From the NCBI GenBank assembly GCA_024998705.1, contig JACOEF010000448.1:1-7021 (forward strand): a DNA stretch of 7,021 nucleotides, read 5' to 3'. The DNA comes from Nitrospira sp. (GTDB lineage Bacteria; Nitrospirota; Nitrospiria; Nitrospirales; Nitrospiraceae). The notes beneath the pieces were generated by a model, which saw nothing but the letters and a program-made list of their open reading frames with translations, searched no databases and was not told the origin of the DNA. Shown here in pieces: positions 1 to 6,549 of the stretch; position 1 is the stretch's first letter; every line of letters starts with the position of its first letter. A program made the position numbers and the translations under genes.

Positions 1-1
1 G

Positions 2-1702
2 GTGAAGGAACTCGTCGAAAACAGCCTGGATGCCGGCAGCCGAACGATTACCGTTGAGGTCAAAGACGGAGGTCTCGGCTTGATTCGGGTCACGGACGAT
101 GGCGAGGGGATGTCCCGTCGTGACGCCTCTCTGGCCTGTGAGCGGCACGCCACCAGTAAATTGCAATCCGATCAGCAGCTCGGGGCCATTCGCACCATGG
201 TGTTCCGCGGAGAAGCGCTGCCGAGCATCGCAGCCGTCTCGAAAGTCAGGCTCACGACACTGTCTCGTCAGGAACAGGTGGGCACGCAGCTCTGGCTCAC
301 AGCCGGAACCATCCCGCGGGTGGAGGATGCCGCGGCTATTCCGGGGATGTCGATCGAGGTCTCGGAGTTGTTCTACAATACGCCTGCCCGCAGGAAGTTT
401 CTGAAGTCCACCACAACGGAGTTTTCTCACATCAGCCATGTCGTGCAGCAGGCCGCACTCGCGTCGCCACAGGTGCATGTGCGGTTGATTCATAACGGGT
501 ACGAGGTTTTTGCGCTTCCGGCCGTGTCCTCGCCCCGCGATCGTGTGCTGCAGGTCTATCGTGCCGCGTTCGGTGATCGGGCGCTGGCCGTTGATGTTCA
601 GCAGAACGGTCTGTCGCTGAAAGGTTTCATCATTGATCCGGTGCGCGCCCGCGCCGGATGAACGCCGCAGGAGCTCTTCGTCAACCGCCGGCCCATTAAA
701 AACAGCACTGTGCAGCATGCCGTCGTCGATGGCTATAGTTCGTTCCTCGCAAAGGGCCATGCTCCGCTCTTTGTGCTCTTCCTTGATGTCGAGCCCCAGC
801 GGGTCGACGTCAACGTGCATCCGACCAAGCGCGAGGTCCGGTTTGCCGATAACGAGCAGATCCACCAAATGGTTCGTGCTGCTGTGCGTCATACGCTTGG
901 TCGTGCGCAAGTTGAATCGTCGATGGCGGGGTCTGTTCATGCGCATCTGAGCGGCGGGGCGTCATCTGCGGCCGCTCCGTTCGTGGAGGGGACGGGCATC
1001 GAACCGGCGGCTTCCGCCTCTCCCTCATTCACGGGCGCGAATGTGCCTGCCGCGCCGATGCCGTCAGCTGAGGGCCAAACGTCGTTTGTGGGGGAGGGCG
1101 GTACGTCGTACCAGTCGAGCGAGACGGTGGAGATTATTCCGCTCGGCCAGATGCACCGTACCTATCTGATTGCGCAAGTGGGCCATGAACTCCAGGTGAT
1201 CGATCAGCATACGGCGCATGAGCGAGTCTTGTTCGAGCGGCTGTTGCGGGCCTGGCAGGGCAAGAGTTTGCCGTCTCAGCCGCTGCTGTTACCAGAGCCT
1301 CTGGAGTTGCCGGTTCAACAAGCCCTCATCCTTCAGCGCCATCTGGCTGAGCTGGAAGGACTCGGCTTGCTGATTGAACCATTCGGGCCGGCTTCTTTCC
1401 TGATCCGCAGTCTCCCGGTCATGTTAGGGCACCCTGATTTGGGGGCGTTGGTTCAAGATTTAATGGACGATCTTGAGCAGTGGGATTCGATTTCCTCGCT
1501 GGAAACGAAGGTGAAGCCCATTTTGGCATCTCTGGCCTGCCATGGGGCAGTTCGGGCCGGCCGGGCGATGGCGCTTCCCGAGATCAAGCAGCTGGCGCAG
1601 GACTGGGTTGCCGAGGGGTTGATTATGACCTGTCCGCCCGGTCGACGCGTGGCCTTCCGTCTTTCGGGCGACGAGCTGGCTCGGTTGTTCGATCGCGCAT
1701 AG
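2..1702 (+). pseudogene. mutL: DNA mismatch repair protein MutL, 5'-partial, interrupted by an in-frame TGA
   Basis: MutL is the GHKL ATPase that links MutS mismatch recognition to strand incision. The first codon (GTG) is an internal Val: the family reads VVKELVENSLDAG here, so roughly 25-35 N-terminal residues lie outside the window. Numbering from that codon, visible motifs are ELVEN (ATPase Glu at residue 3), DDGEGM (32-37), RHATSK (49-53), FRGEAL (68-73) and FYNTPARRKF (124-133). The C-terminal endonuclease motif DQHTAHERVLFE is at 401-412, followed by ACHGAVRAG (from 512) and CPPGRRV (544-550). Codon 220 (659-661) is TGA, and the same frame continues immediately with TPQELFVNRRPIKN, as MutL should. 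An Arg is expected there, so CGA to TGA is the simplest change. Two conserved positions also differ: Gly before FRGEAL is Val, and His of CPHGR is Pro. Read through, the piece is 566 residues, a normal MutL size. It could be a true pseudogene or a sequencing error. Family identity is near certain. Confidence 0.95.
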
Positions 1703-1722
1703 GCAGAGGGAGCCAGGGAATA

Positions 1723-2750
1723 GTGCGACTGTCGGAATCGCAGCGAGCGTCGCGACCCCTGGTGGTGTTGGTCGGGCCGACAGCTGTCGGTAAGAGCGAG
1801 ATCGGACTGCGGTTGGCGCACGCGCTGGGTACGGACCTGCTTACCGCGGATTCACGCCAGGTCTATCGCGGGATGGACATTGCGACCGACAAGCCGACGT
1901 TGGAGCAGCGGCAAGGCGTGCCGCATCGCCTCATCGATCTCGTGAATCCCGACGAGTCGTTAACGCCGGGCAGTATCGCCGGCTGGCGCTAGAGGACATC
2001 GAACGGCTCTACGGCAACGGGCAGGTGCCGTTGGTCGTGGGCGGCACGGGACTGTACGTTCGGACGTTGTTGCATGGATTGTGTGATGCGCCGCGCGCAG
2101 ATCAGGCCTATCGTGAGTCGTTGTTGCAGGAGGCTCGCGCGCAGGGCGGCTATTTTTTGCACGGTGAATTGACGCGGGTTGATCCCGAATCGGCTGCGCG
2201 GCTCCATCCGCACGATGAAGTGAAAATCGTGCGGGCGCTTGAGGTCTATCATCTGTCGGGGCAACGCCTGTCGGAGATGCAACGGCAGCATCGGTTCGCG
2301 GAGCAAGAATTTTCGGTGCTGCTGATCGGGTTGAATCGGGATCGTGAGCAGCTGTACCGCCGGATCGACGACCGAGTCGAGTCGATGTTCGCACGGGGTG
2401 TGGTGGAGGAAACTGAGCGGCTGCTTGCCGATGGGTATGGGCGGGAGTTAGGCGCGATGAAGGGGCTGGGATATCAGCAGGTCGCCGGGTTTCTCGCCGG
2501 AGAATACGATCGGGCTGAAGCGCTACGTCTGTTGAAGCGTGATACCAGACATTTTGCCAAACGGCAGTTGACCTGGTTTCGGAAGGAGCCGGGCTTGCGC
2601 TGGTGTGAGCTAACTGAGCAGGATCGTTCGGAGGACGTGGCCGGGCGCCTGCTTGAGGAAATTTGTTCGTTTATACGAGATCCGGCACGTCGACGGCCGG
2701 CGGACATGCCGCGCCCGTCGCTTACCATGGAACAGGAATCGACCGCATGA
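1723..2750 (+). pseudogene. miaA: tRNA dimethylallyltransferase MiaA, frameshifted by a 1-base deletion
   Basis: MiaA transfers a dimethylallyl group to N6 of A37 in tRNAs that read codons starting with U. The start is GTG at 1723, 20 bases after the mutL stop, with purine-rich AGAGGGAG and AGGGA just upstream. The N-terminal part has the P-loop GPTAVGKS (residues 18-25), the substrate motif DSRQVYRGMD (43-52) and GVPHRLIDLVNPDES. After residue 79 (TCG, 1957-1959) only TT remains of the next codon, probably a Phe codon. In the original frame translation ends at TAG 1990-1992, giving 89 residues. From 1962 the proper sequence resumes in the third frame with NAGQYRRLALEDIERL, VVGGTGLYVRTLLHG, HDEVKIVRALEVYHLSGQ, GLGYQQVAGF and RHFAKRQLTWFRKEPGLRW. 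Restoring one base gives about 342 residues, slightly longer than the usual 300-320, with a charged C-terminal tail. The gene end overlaps the mtnP start (ATGA), implying translational coupling that the frameshift would break. No slippery heptamer is visible, so programmed frameshifting is unlikely. Confidence 0.93.
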
Positions 2751-3646
2751 CGCAATCAAAGAAGACCGGGCAGGCCGCAATCGGGATTATCGGCGGCAGT
2801 GGGTTGTACGACATTGAGGGATTGGAGCGGGTTCGAGAGGTCCGCGTTCGCACCCCGTTCGGGGCGCCGTCCGACGCCATTCGTGTCGGTGTGTTGGGGG
2901 GCCTGCGGGTGGCGTTTCTTTCCCGGCATGGGCGTGGGCACCGGCTCAGTCCCGGCAGCATCAACTATCGCGCGAATCTCTATGCGTTGAAATCGCTCGG
3001 GGTCACGCAAGTGATTTCGGTCAGCGCCGTCGGGAGCATGAAGGAATCCATCCGTCCAGGCGACGTGGTGTTGCCGGATCAGTTCATCGATCTGACGAAA
3101 CGCAGAGTGTCGACGTTTTTCGACGAGGGCATCGTGGCGCATGTCGGCTTCGGGGAGCCGGTCTGTGCATCGGTGGCGGATGTGTTGGAGCAGGCGGGAC
3201 GCTCCGTGGGGGCGAGGCTTCAACGGGGTGGCACCTACGTGTGTATGGAAGGACCTCAGTTTTCGACCAAGGCGGAGTCTCGGCTCTATCGACAGTGGGG
3301 GGTCGATGTGATCGGCATGACGAACATGCCGGAAGCCAAACTTGCCCGCGAGGCGGAGCTTTGTTACGCAACGGTGGCATTGGCCACGGACTATGACTGT
3401 TGGCATGACACCGAAGAGGCGGTGACCGTCGAGGCCATTCTGGCCACGCTGCACAAAAATGTCGCGCTGGCGAAACAGTTGTTGAAGGCCGCCGTGCCGA
3501 AGCTGACACCGGATCGGGCCTGCGCCTGTCACCAGGCGCTACAGACCGCCATCGTGACTGCGCCGGATCACATCTCTGCTCCGGCGAAGCGGCGGTTAAA
3601 CCTCTTGATTGCTCCCTATGTGCGGACGCGGAAAGGAAAACGGTGA
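2747..3646 (+). CDS. mtnP: S-methyl-5'-thioadenosine phosphorylase (MTAP)
   Basis: This enzyme cleaves 5'-methylthioadenosine with phosphate to adenine and 5-methylthioribose-1-phosphate. It is cytoplasmic and is the entry step of methionine/adenine salvage from polyamine and SAM by-products. The 299-residue protein starts at ATG 2747, inside an ATGA overlap with miaA, with AGGA at 2734-2737. The frame is open further upstream, but that sequence is antisense-like overlap with miaA and lacks family similarity. Visible family landmarks are GIIGGSGLYDIEGL (phosphate loop, about 13-26), SRHGRGH (59-65), SVSAVGS (91-97), MEGPQFSTKAES (167-178), MTNMPEAKLA (191-200) and ATDYDCWH (213-220). The two Asp in TDYD are the purine-binding residues expected for adenine specificity, and this separates it from guanine/hypoxanthine PNPs and from methylthioinosine phosphorylase. 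The roughly 40-residue C-terminal extension beginning CACHQAL is typical of bacterial MTAPs. The gene is intact, in contrast to its two upstream neighbours. Confidence 0.95.
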   Translation: MTQSKKTGQAAIGIIGGSGLYDIEGLERVREVRVRTPFGAPSDAIRVGVLGGLRVAFLSRHGRGHRLSPGSINYRANLYALKSLGVTQVISVSAVGSMKESIRPGDVVLPDQFIDLTKRRVSTFFDEGIVAHVGFGEPVCASVADVLEQAGRSVGARLQRGGTYVCMEGPQFSTKAESRLYRQWGVDVIGMTNMPEAKLAREAELCYATVALATDYDCWHDTEEAVTVEAILATLHKNVALAKQLLKAAVPKLTPDRACACHQALQTAIVTAPDHISAPAKRRLNLLIAPYVRTRKGKR

Positions 3647-3649
3647 GGT

Positions 3650-4567
3650 ATGGGTAAATTATTGGTCGTGGGGTCCGTGGCATTGGATACGGTGAAAACG
3701 CCGTTTGGTGAAGTGACTGAAGTGCTCGGGGGATCGGCGACGTATTTCTCAACGGCGGCGAGCTATTTCACCTCGGTCGATCTGATTGCGGTCGTCGGGG
3801 AGGATTTTCCGGAACAGCATGTGGCGTTCCTGAAGAGCCGGAAGATCGATCTGACGGGATTGGAACGGCGACCGGGTGCCACGTTCCGCTGGAAAGGAGC
3901 CTACTCACACCAATTGAACGAAGCGCAGACCCTCGATACCAGGCTCAACGTGTTCGAGACGTTTCGTCCTAAGATTCCCGCGCAGTACAGCTCGCCGGAT
4001 GTGCTTTTCCTGGGAAATATCGACCCGAATTTGCAGCTGGATGTCCTGCAGCAGGTGAAGCGGCCCGCCCTGGTCGCCTGCGATACGATGAATTTCTGGA
4101 TCAACGGCAAACGCGACGCGCTCTGGAATGTGTTGCAACACATCGACATTCTCATCATCAATGACGGGGAAGCGCGGGCCTTGGGCGAGGACACGAACCT
4201 TGTGAAGGTGGCCAAGAAAATTCTCGCGCGGGGACCCAAGCATCTGATCGTGAAGCGCGGCGAATATGGCGTGATGATGTTCAATGACAAGCAGGTCTTC
4301 GGGGCGCCGGCTTTTCCGTTGGATGACGTGAGAGATCCCACGGGTGCGGGTGATACGTTCGCCGGCGGATTCCTCGGCTATCTGGCCGCGACGGGAAACC
4401 GCTCCCCCGAGGCGATGCGCCAAGCCATCATCTTCGGCAGTGTTATGGCCTCGTTTACAGTAGAAGCCTTTAGCCTTGACCGATTGAGGATCCTGGATTA
4501 CAAAGAGATTGAGGCGCGCTTCAAAGAATTCAAGCGTCTCACCCACTTTGAGGATATCAACGCATGA
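3650..4567 (+). CDS. PfkB-family carbohydrate/nucleoside kinase, substrate unknown
   Basis: This is a ribokinase/adenosine kinase superfamily member that phosphorylates a sugar or nucleoside with ATP. ATG 3650 lies 3 bases after the mtnP stop; AAGGA is near 3633. The 305-residue protein starts with a Rossmann-type strand (LLVVGSVALDTV), then has the N-terminal di-glycine hinge LGGSATYF (26-33) and the signature DPTGAGDTFAGGF (229-241), where Asp235 is the catalytic base and GAG forms the anion hole. The ATP-side segment INDGEARAL (170-178) is the usual family NxxE-like region, and LIVKRGEYGVM precedes it to the signature as in ribokinases. Length is normal and no lesion is visible. Adjacency to mtnP suggests a role in handling the sugar or nucleoside products of MTA or 5'-deoxyadenosine salvage. 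However, methylthioribose kinase proper (MtnK) is a different fold, so this is only inference. Adenosine kinase or another sugar kinase is equally possible. Family assignment is strong; the specific substrate is not known. Confidence 0.9.
   Translation: MGKLLVVGSVALDTVKTPFGEVTEVLGGSATYFSTAASYFTSVDLIAVVGEDFPEQHVAFLKSRKIDLTGLERRPGATFRWKGAYSHQLNEAQTLDTRLNVFETFRPKIPAQYSSPDVLFLGNIDPNLQLDVLQQVKRPALVACDTMNFWINGKRDALWNVLQHIDILIINDGEARALGEDTNLVKVAKKILARGPKHLIVKRGEYGVMMFNDKQVFGAPAFPLDDVRDPTGAGDTFAGGFLGYLAATGNRSPEAMRQAIIFGSVMASFTVEAFSLDRLRILDYKEIEARFKEFKRLTHFEDINA
4476..4504 (+). promoter_or_regulatory. Candidate internal sigma-70-type promoter
   Basis: TTGACC (4476-4481) matches five of six -35 positions. 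After a 17-bp spacer, TACAAA (4499-4504) matches four of six -10 positions. It sits in the 3' end of the kinase gene, about 50 bases before the TPR lipoprotein start, so it could drive the lipoprotein and RodZ genes independently of mutL-miaA. A match of this quality can arise by chance in coding DNA, so confidence is low. Confidence 0.25.
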
Positions 4568-5265
4568 GGACATGTCGCCGAGAGCAGGATCGCGCCGCGC
4601 ACGCCGTTGGTATCGGTCGGGGGGTGCGCTGGATGGTATTGCTCCTGGGCTTGTGCGTGGTGAGCGGGTGCGCCAACGAAGAGAACCTGCGCAAGTCGAA
4701 AGGGTTCTATCAGGAAGGGGTCGCCCGGCTGAGTTCCGATCAGCAGCAAGCCTATGTCTCGTTTCAAAAGGCGGTGAAGCTCAATCCCGACAATAAGGAA
4801 GCGCACTACGCGTTGGGACATATCTATTCGTCGCAAGGACGACTCAAGCTGGCTGAGGAATCCCTGCGTGAGGCGATTCGTATCGACGGCGACTATGCCG
4901 AGGCGAATACCTACCTCGGGCAAGTGCTGGCCAATCAGGATCGATGGAAAGAAGCCATCGGGGCGTATCGCCAGGCGCTCAGTAATCCGCTCTATCCGAC
5001 GCCGGATCTGGCACGATTCCACTTGGGAAAGGCCTTGATGCATGAAGGTGACCTCCAGGGGGCGATGGAGGTATTGGAGGACGCCACGACCGTGACTCCG
5101 CCCAATGTTCCTCCCGCCATGCTTCAGTTGGAGTTGGCGCGTGTATATCACAAGCTCGGATTTGATGTGCGGGCCCGCGAGGCGCTTTTGAAAGTGTCGA
5201 ACTTGGACAAGGGCGGAGAACAGGCGGCCGCGGCGCAGGCACTGCTCGGTCAGCTCAAACCATAG
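4564..5265 (+). CDS. TPR-repeat lipoprotein, PilW/PilF-like
   Basis: This 233-residue protein is predicted to be exported and lipidated. Residues about 22-35 form the hydrophobic signal segment, followed by the lipobox VSGC with Cys36 as the lipid-acceptor residue. The rest is a stack of about five tetratricopeptide repeats (roughly 43-76, 77-110, 111-144, 148-181 and 185-215), with typical A-x-x-x-Y/L-x-x-G and A-L/I-x-L/I-x-P patterns such as KAVKLNPDNKEAHYALGHIY. Such lipoproteins, including PilF/PilW, stabilise outer-membrane secretin or pilus assembly. The start ATG 4564 overlaps the kinase stop as ATGA and has GAGG at 4550-4553. A later GTG (4624) or ATG (4633) would give a shorter signal peptide but lacks a clear ribosome site. 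Placement directly before a RodZ-like gene matches the pilF/pilW-rodZ order known in gammaproteobacteria, which is the main support for the PilW-like name. A general TPR scaffold role is the safe reading. Confidence 0.85.
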   Translation: MRTCRREQDRAAHAVGIGRGVRWMVLLLGLCVVSGCANEENLRKSKGFYQEGVARLSSDQQQAYVSFQKAVKLNPDNKEAHYALGHIYSSQGRLKLAEESLREAIRIDGDYAEANTYLGQVLANQDRWKEAIGAYRQALSNPLYPTPDLARFHLGKALMHEGDLQGAMEVLEDATTVTPPNVPPAMLQLELARVYHKLGFDVRAREALLKVSNLDKGGEQAAAAQALLGQLKP

Positions 5266-5274
5266 GCGGATATC

Positions 5275-6222
5275 ATGGAATCAGTGGGTGAATTTTTTCG
5301 ACAGGTGCGCGAGACGAAAGGCCTGACGGTCGATGAGGTGGCCTCAAAGACCCGTATTCGTACGGATTTTGTCAAAGCGCTCGAAGAGGGAAATTTCGCC
5401 AAGTTGCCCGATCAGGTGTTCGCGCGAGGATTTGTGCGGTCCTACGCGCGCTCGTTAGGGCTCGACGAGGAAGATGCGATCCATCGCTTTGCGCAGTCCG
5501 CGGGCGCGTTTTACGAAAAACAGGGTGAGCGGGAACGGCTGAGGCAACGGCAGGTGGAAGAGGAGCGGCGTCGTAAAGCCAACCGTAAAGCGGTGGGGAT
5601 TGCGATTGCCGTGGCTATTGCGACGTTGGTATTCCTTCTCAGCCGGGAGCAGTCCTCGACCCTGGTGCGTCGTTCCGGGTCGGACGCGCCGCCGCCGAGT
5701 AAGAAGAGTGCACCGTTCGTCAAGGACGCGCGTGATGCGCCGCGTCAGGGGCTGGAGCTTCCGCCTCCCATCGCAGCACCGGCGAAACCGGTTGAGCCCA
5801 TCGCCGTTCCGCCGAAGTCTGTGCAGGAAAAAGTAGCGGCCGTAGTGCCGCCTCCGCCTGCCGCTCCGGTGAAAGCGACACCGGTCCAGCCGCCGGAACA
5901 GGTTGCCACCCAGCCTTCTTCCTTCACGGGATCCGATGGCCCGCTGGCAGGGCTGTCCGTGGATGGGCCCGCCGGGCCCGATGGCCCGCTCGTCCTCGAT
6001 CTCGATGCCACTGAGCTGAGTTGGGGGGTGGTGCAAGTCGATTCCGGTAGTCCTCAGGAAGCCTTGCTGCATCCTGGCGAGAAGGCCCAGTGGAAAGCTC
6101 AGGACCAGTTTGTCGTCACGCTTGGTAATGCCGGCGGCGTACGCGCTGAATTAGACGGCAAGCCACAAAAGCCCTTCGGCCCGAGCGGGAAAGTCGTGCG
6201 AGATGTCGTCATCAGACGATGA
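5275..6222 (+). CDS. rodZ: RodZ-like cytoskeletal membrane protein (HTH, one TM helix, DUF4115)
   Basis: RodZ ties MreB filaments to the cell-wall elongation machinery. The 315-residue protein has the RodZ domain order. A cytoplasmic helix-turn-helix (HTH_25) covers about residues 2-75, including LTVDEVASKTRIRTDFVKAL and FARGFVRSYARSLGL. A charged Arg/Glu-rich juxtamembrane helix (81-105) follows, with a single transmembrane segment at about 106-123 (VGIAIAVAIATLVFLL). A long Pro/Ala/Lys-rich periplasmic linker (about 130-235) precedes a C-terminal DUF4115/RodZ_C beta domain (about 240-314) beginning LDLDATELSW. ATG 5275 is 9 bases after the previous stop with GGCGGA just upstream. The linker ends in a Gly-Pro-rich patch (SDGPLAGL, DGPAGPDGPL) whose DNA carries a 13-base direct repeat and a GGGCCC hairpin. 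MreB contact residues cannot be judged here. A DNA-binding regulator is a less likely alternative, because the TM segment and DUF4115 domain are both present. Confidence 0.88.
   Translation: MESVGEFFRQVRETKGLTVDEVASKTRIRTDFVKALEEGNFAKLPDQVFARGFVRSYARSLGLDEEDAIHRFAQSAGAFYEKQGERERLRQRQVEEERRRKANRKAVGIAIAVAIATLVFLLSREQSSTLVRRSGSDAPPPSKKSAPFVKDARDAPRQGLELPPPIAAPAKPVEPIAVPPKSVQEKVAAVVPPPPAAPVKATPVQPPEQVATQPSSFTGSDGPLAGLSVDGPAGPDGPLVLDLDATELSWGVVQVDSGSPQEALLHPGEKAQWKAQDQFVVTLGNAGGVRAELDGKPQKPFGPSGKVVRDVVIRR
5933..5990 (+). repeat. In-frame 13-base direct repeat with GGGCCC hairpin inside the RodZ linker
   Basis: CCGATGGCCCGCT occurs at 5933-5945 and again at 5978-5990, 45 bases (15 codons) apart and in frame, encoding DGPL twice. 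Between them GGGCCC-GCC-GGGCCC (5965-5979) can form a 6-bp hairpin with a 3-base loop. This low-complexity linker could vary in length by slippage. No separate function is visible. Confidence 0.6.
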
Positions 6223-6267
6223 GATGAGTGATCCAGGAGCGGTCTCGTTGTTGTCGGTGTGAGGACC

Positions 6268-6325
6268 TGTGTTTCTTCTGCTCCCCTCCGTCTCCCTCCG
6301 TCCCTCCCATCCAACGCCTGTCGCC
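6268..6325 (+). terminator. Candidate Rho-dependent termination (rut-like) region after the RodZ gene
   Basis: Starting about 45 bases after the RodZ stop, the transcript would be rich in C and U and poor in G, with CUCC/CCUCC runs and no stable self-pairing. That is the composition Rho uses to load. No GC hairpin followed by a U-run is seen at the end of this operon, so intrinsic termination is not evident. The call rests only on composition and position. Confidence 0.35.
6283..6308 (-). other. Potential G-quadruplex on the minus strand
   Basis: Read on the minus strand, four G-runs of at least three (GGG, GGG, GGG, GGGG) are separated by loops of 1, 5 and 7 bases. This meets the common G3+ N1-7 pattern. 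It coincides with the pyrimidine tract on the plus strand. Whether it folds or matters in the cell cannot be seen from sequence. Confidence 0.5.
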
Positions 6326-6338
6326 AGGTAGCTCCGGT

Positions 6339-6377
6339 GGACCCCGCGCACACAAAGGAATGAGGCGCGCAGGGTCC
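6339..6377 (+). repeat. Imperfect inverted repeat / stem-loop
   Basis: The arm GGACCCCGCGC (6339-6349) pairs with GCGCAGGGTCC (6367-6377). Six pairs, one C-A mismatch and four more pairs close a 17-base loop. There is no U-run after it, so it is not a standard intrinsic terminator. It may be an mRNA 3'-end stabilising structure or an extragenic palindrome. Confidence 0.5.
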
Positions 6378-6407
6378 TCTGGGGCGCAAAGGTGTCACGG
6401 TTGAGTG

Positions 6408-6433
6408 CTGGTACGTACCAGTCAGGCACCTGA
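6408..6433. repeat. Two adjacent palindromes: perfect 14-mer and TCAGG-CA-CCTGA
   Basis: CTGGTACGTACCAG (6408-6421) is a perfect palindrome with no loop, which suits a dimeric protein site better than a hairpin. One base downstream, TCAGG-CA-CCTGA (6422-6433) is a second inverted repeat. They lie about 115-140 bases upstream of the cytochrome -35 box, compatible with an upstream activator or operator site, but no regulator can be named. Confidence 0.5.
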
Positions 6434-6549
6434 ACGGTAAGAATCGCCCCAATTTCAGCCTCTTTTCACATCTGTGGTTTTGGCACGGCCCTTGAGTTCC
6501 CGGTAGGCCGGCAGAGGCGGAGAGAGGGCAACGAGGGCCGCCCGTTCCC

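Noticed and set aside
659..661. TGA as selenocysteine or a reassigned codon
   Set aside because: Arg, not Cys, is expected at this site, no selenocysteine hairpin is apparent, and other genes here use TGA as a normal stop (mtnP, kinase, RodZ).
1957..1965. Programmed ribosomal frameshift to rescue miaA
   Set aside because: Shifting back one base at TCG-TTA-ACG would need re-pairing on GTC and GTT; there is no X-XXY-YYZ heptamer, and MiaA is not known to use recoding.
2663..2746. Upstream extension of mtnP
   Set aside because: This reading lies inside the miaA C-terminus and lacks MTAP similarity; ATG 2747 with AGGA fits family length.
2756..3532. Long reverse-strand open frame (258 codons) opposite mtnP
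   Set aside because: It lies wholly antisense to a clear MTAP gene and shows no family motifs; it is a GC-rich shadow.
3905..5151. Reverse-strand open frames opposite the kinase and lipoprotein genes
   Set aside because: They are antisense to genes with clear catalytic or lipobox/TPR motifs, and no motif of their own is visible.
6224..6262. Twelve-codon ATG frame just after the RodZ gene
   Set aside because: Too short, with no ribosome site and no conservation evidence.
6099..6452. Reverse-strand open frames of about 90-117 codons over the gap and RodZ 3' end
   Set aside because: They overlap the conserved DUF4115 coding end on the other strand, have no recognisable domain and no clear ribosome site; the composition explains their openness.
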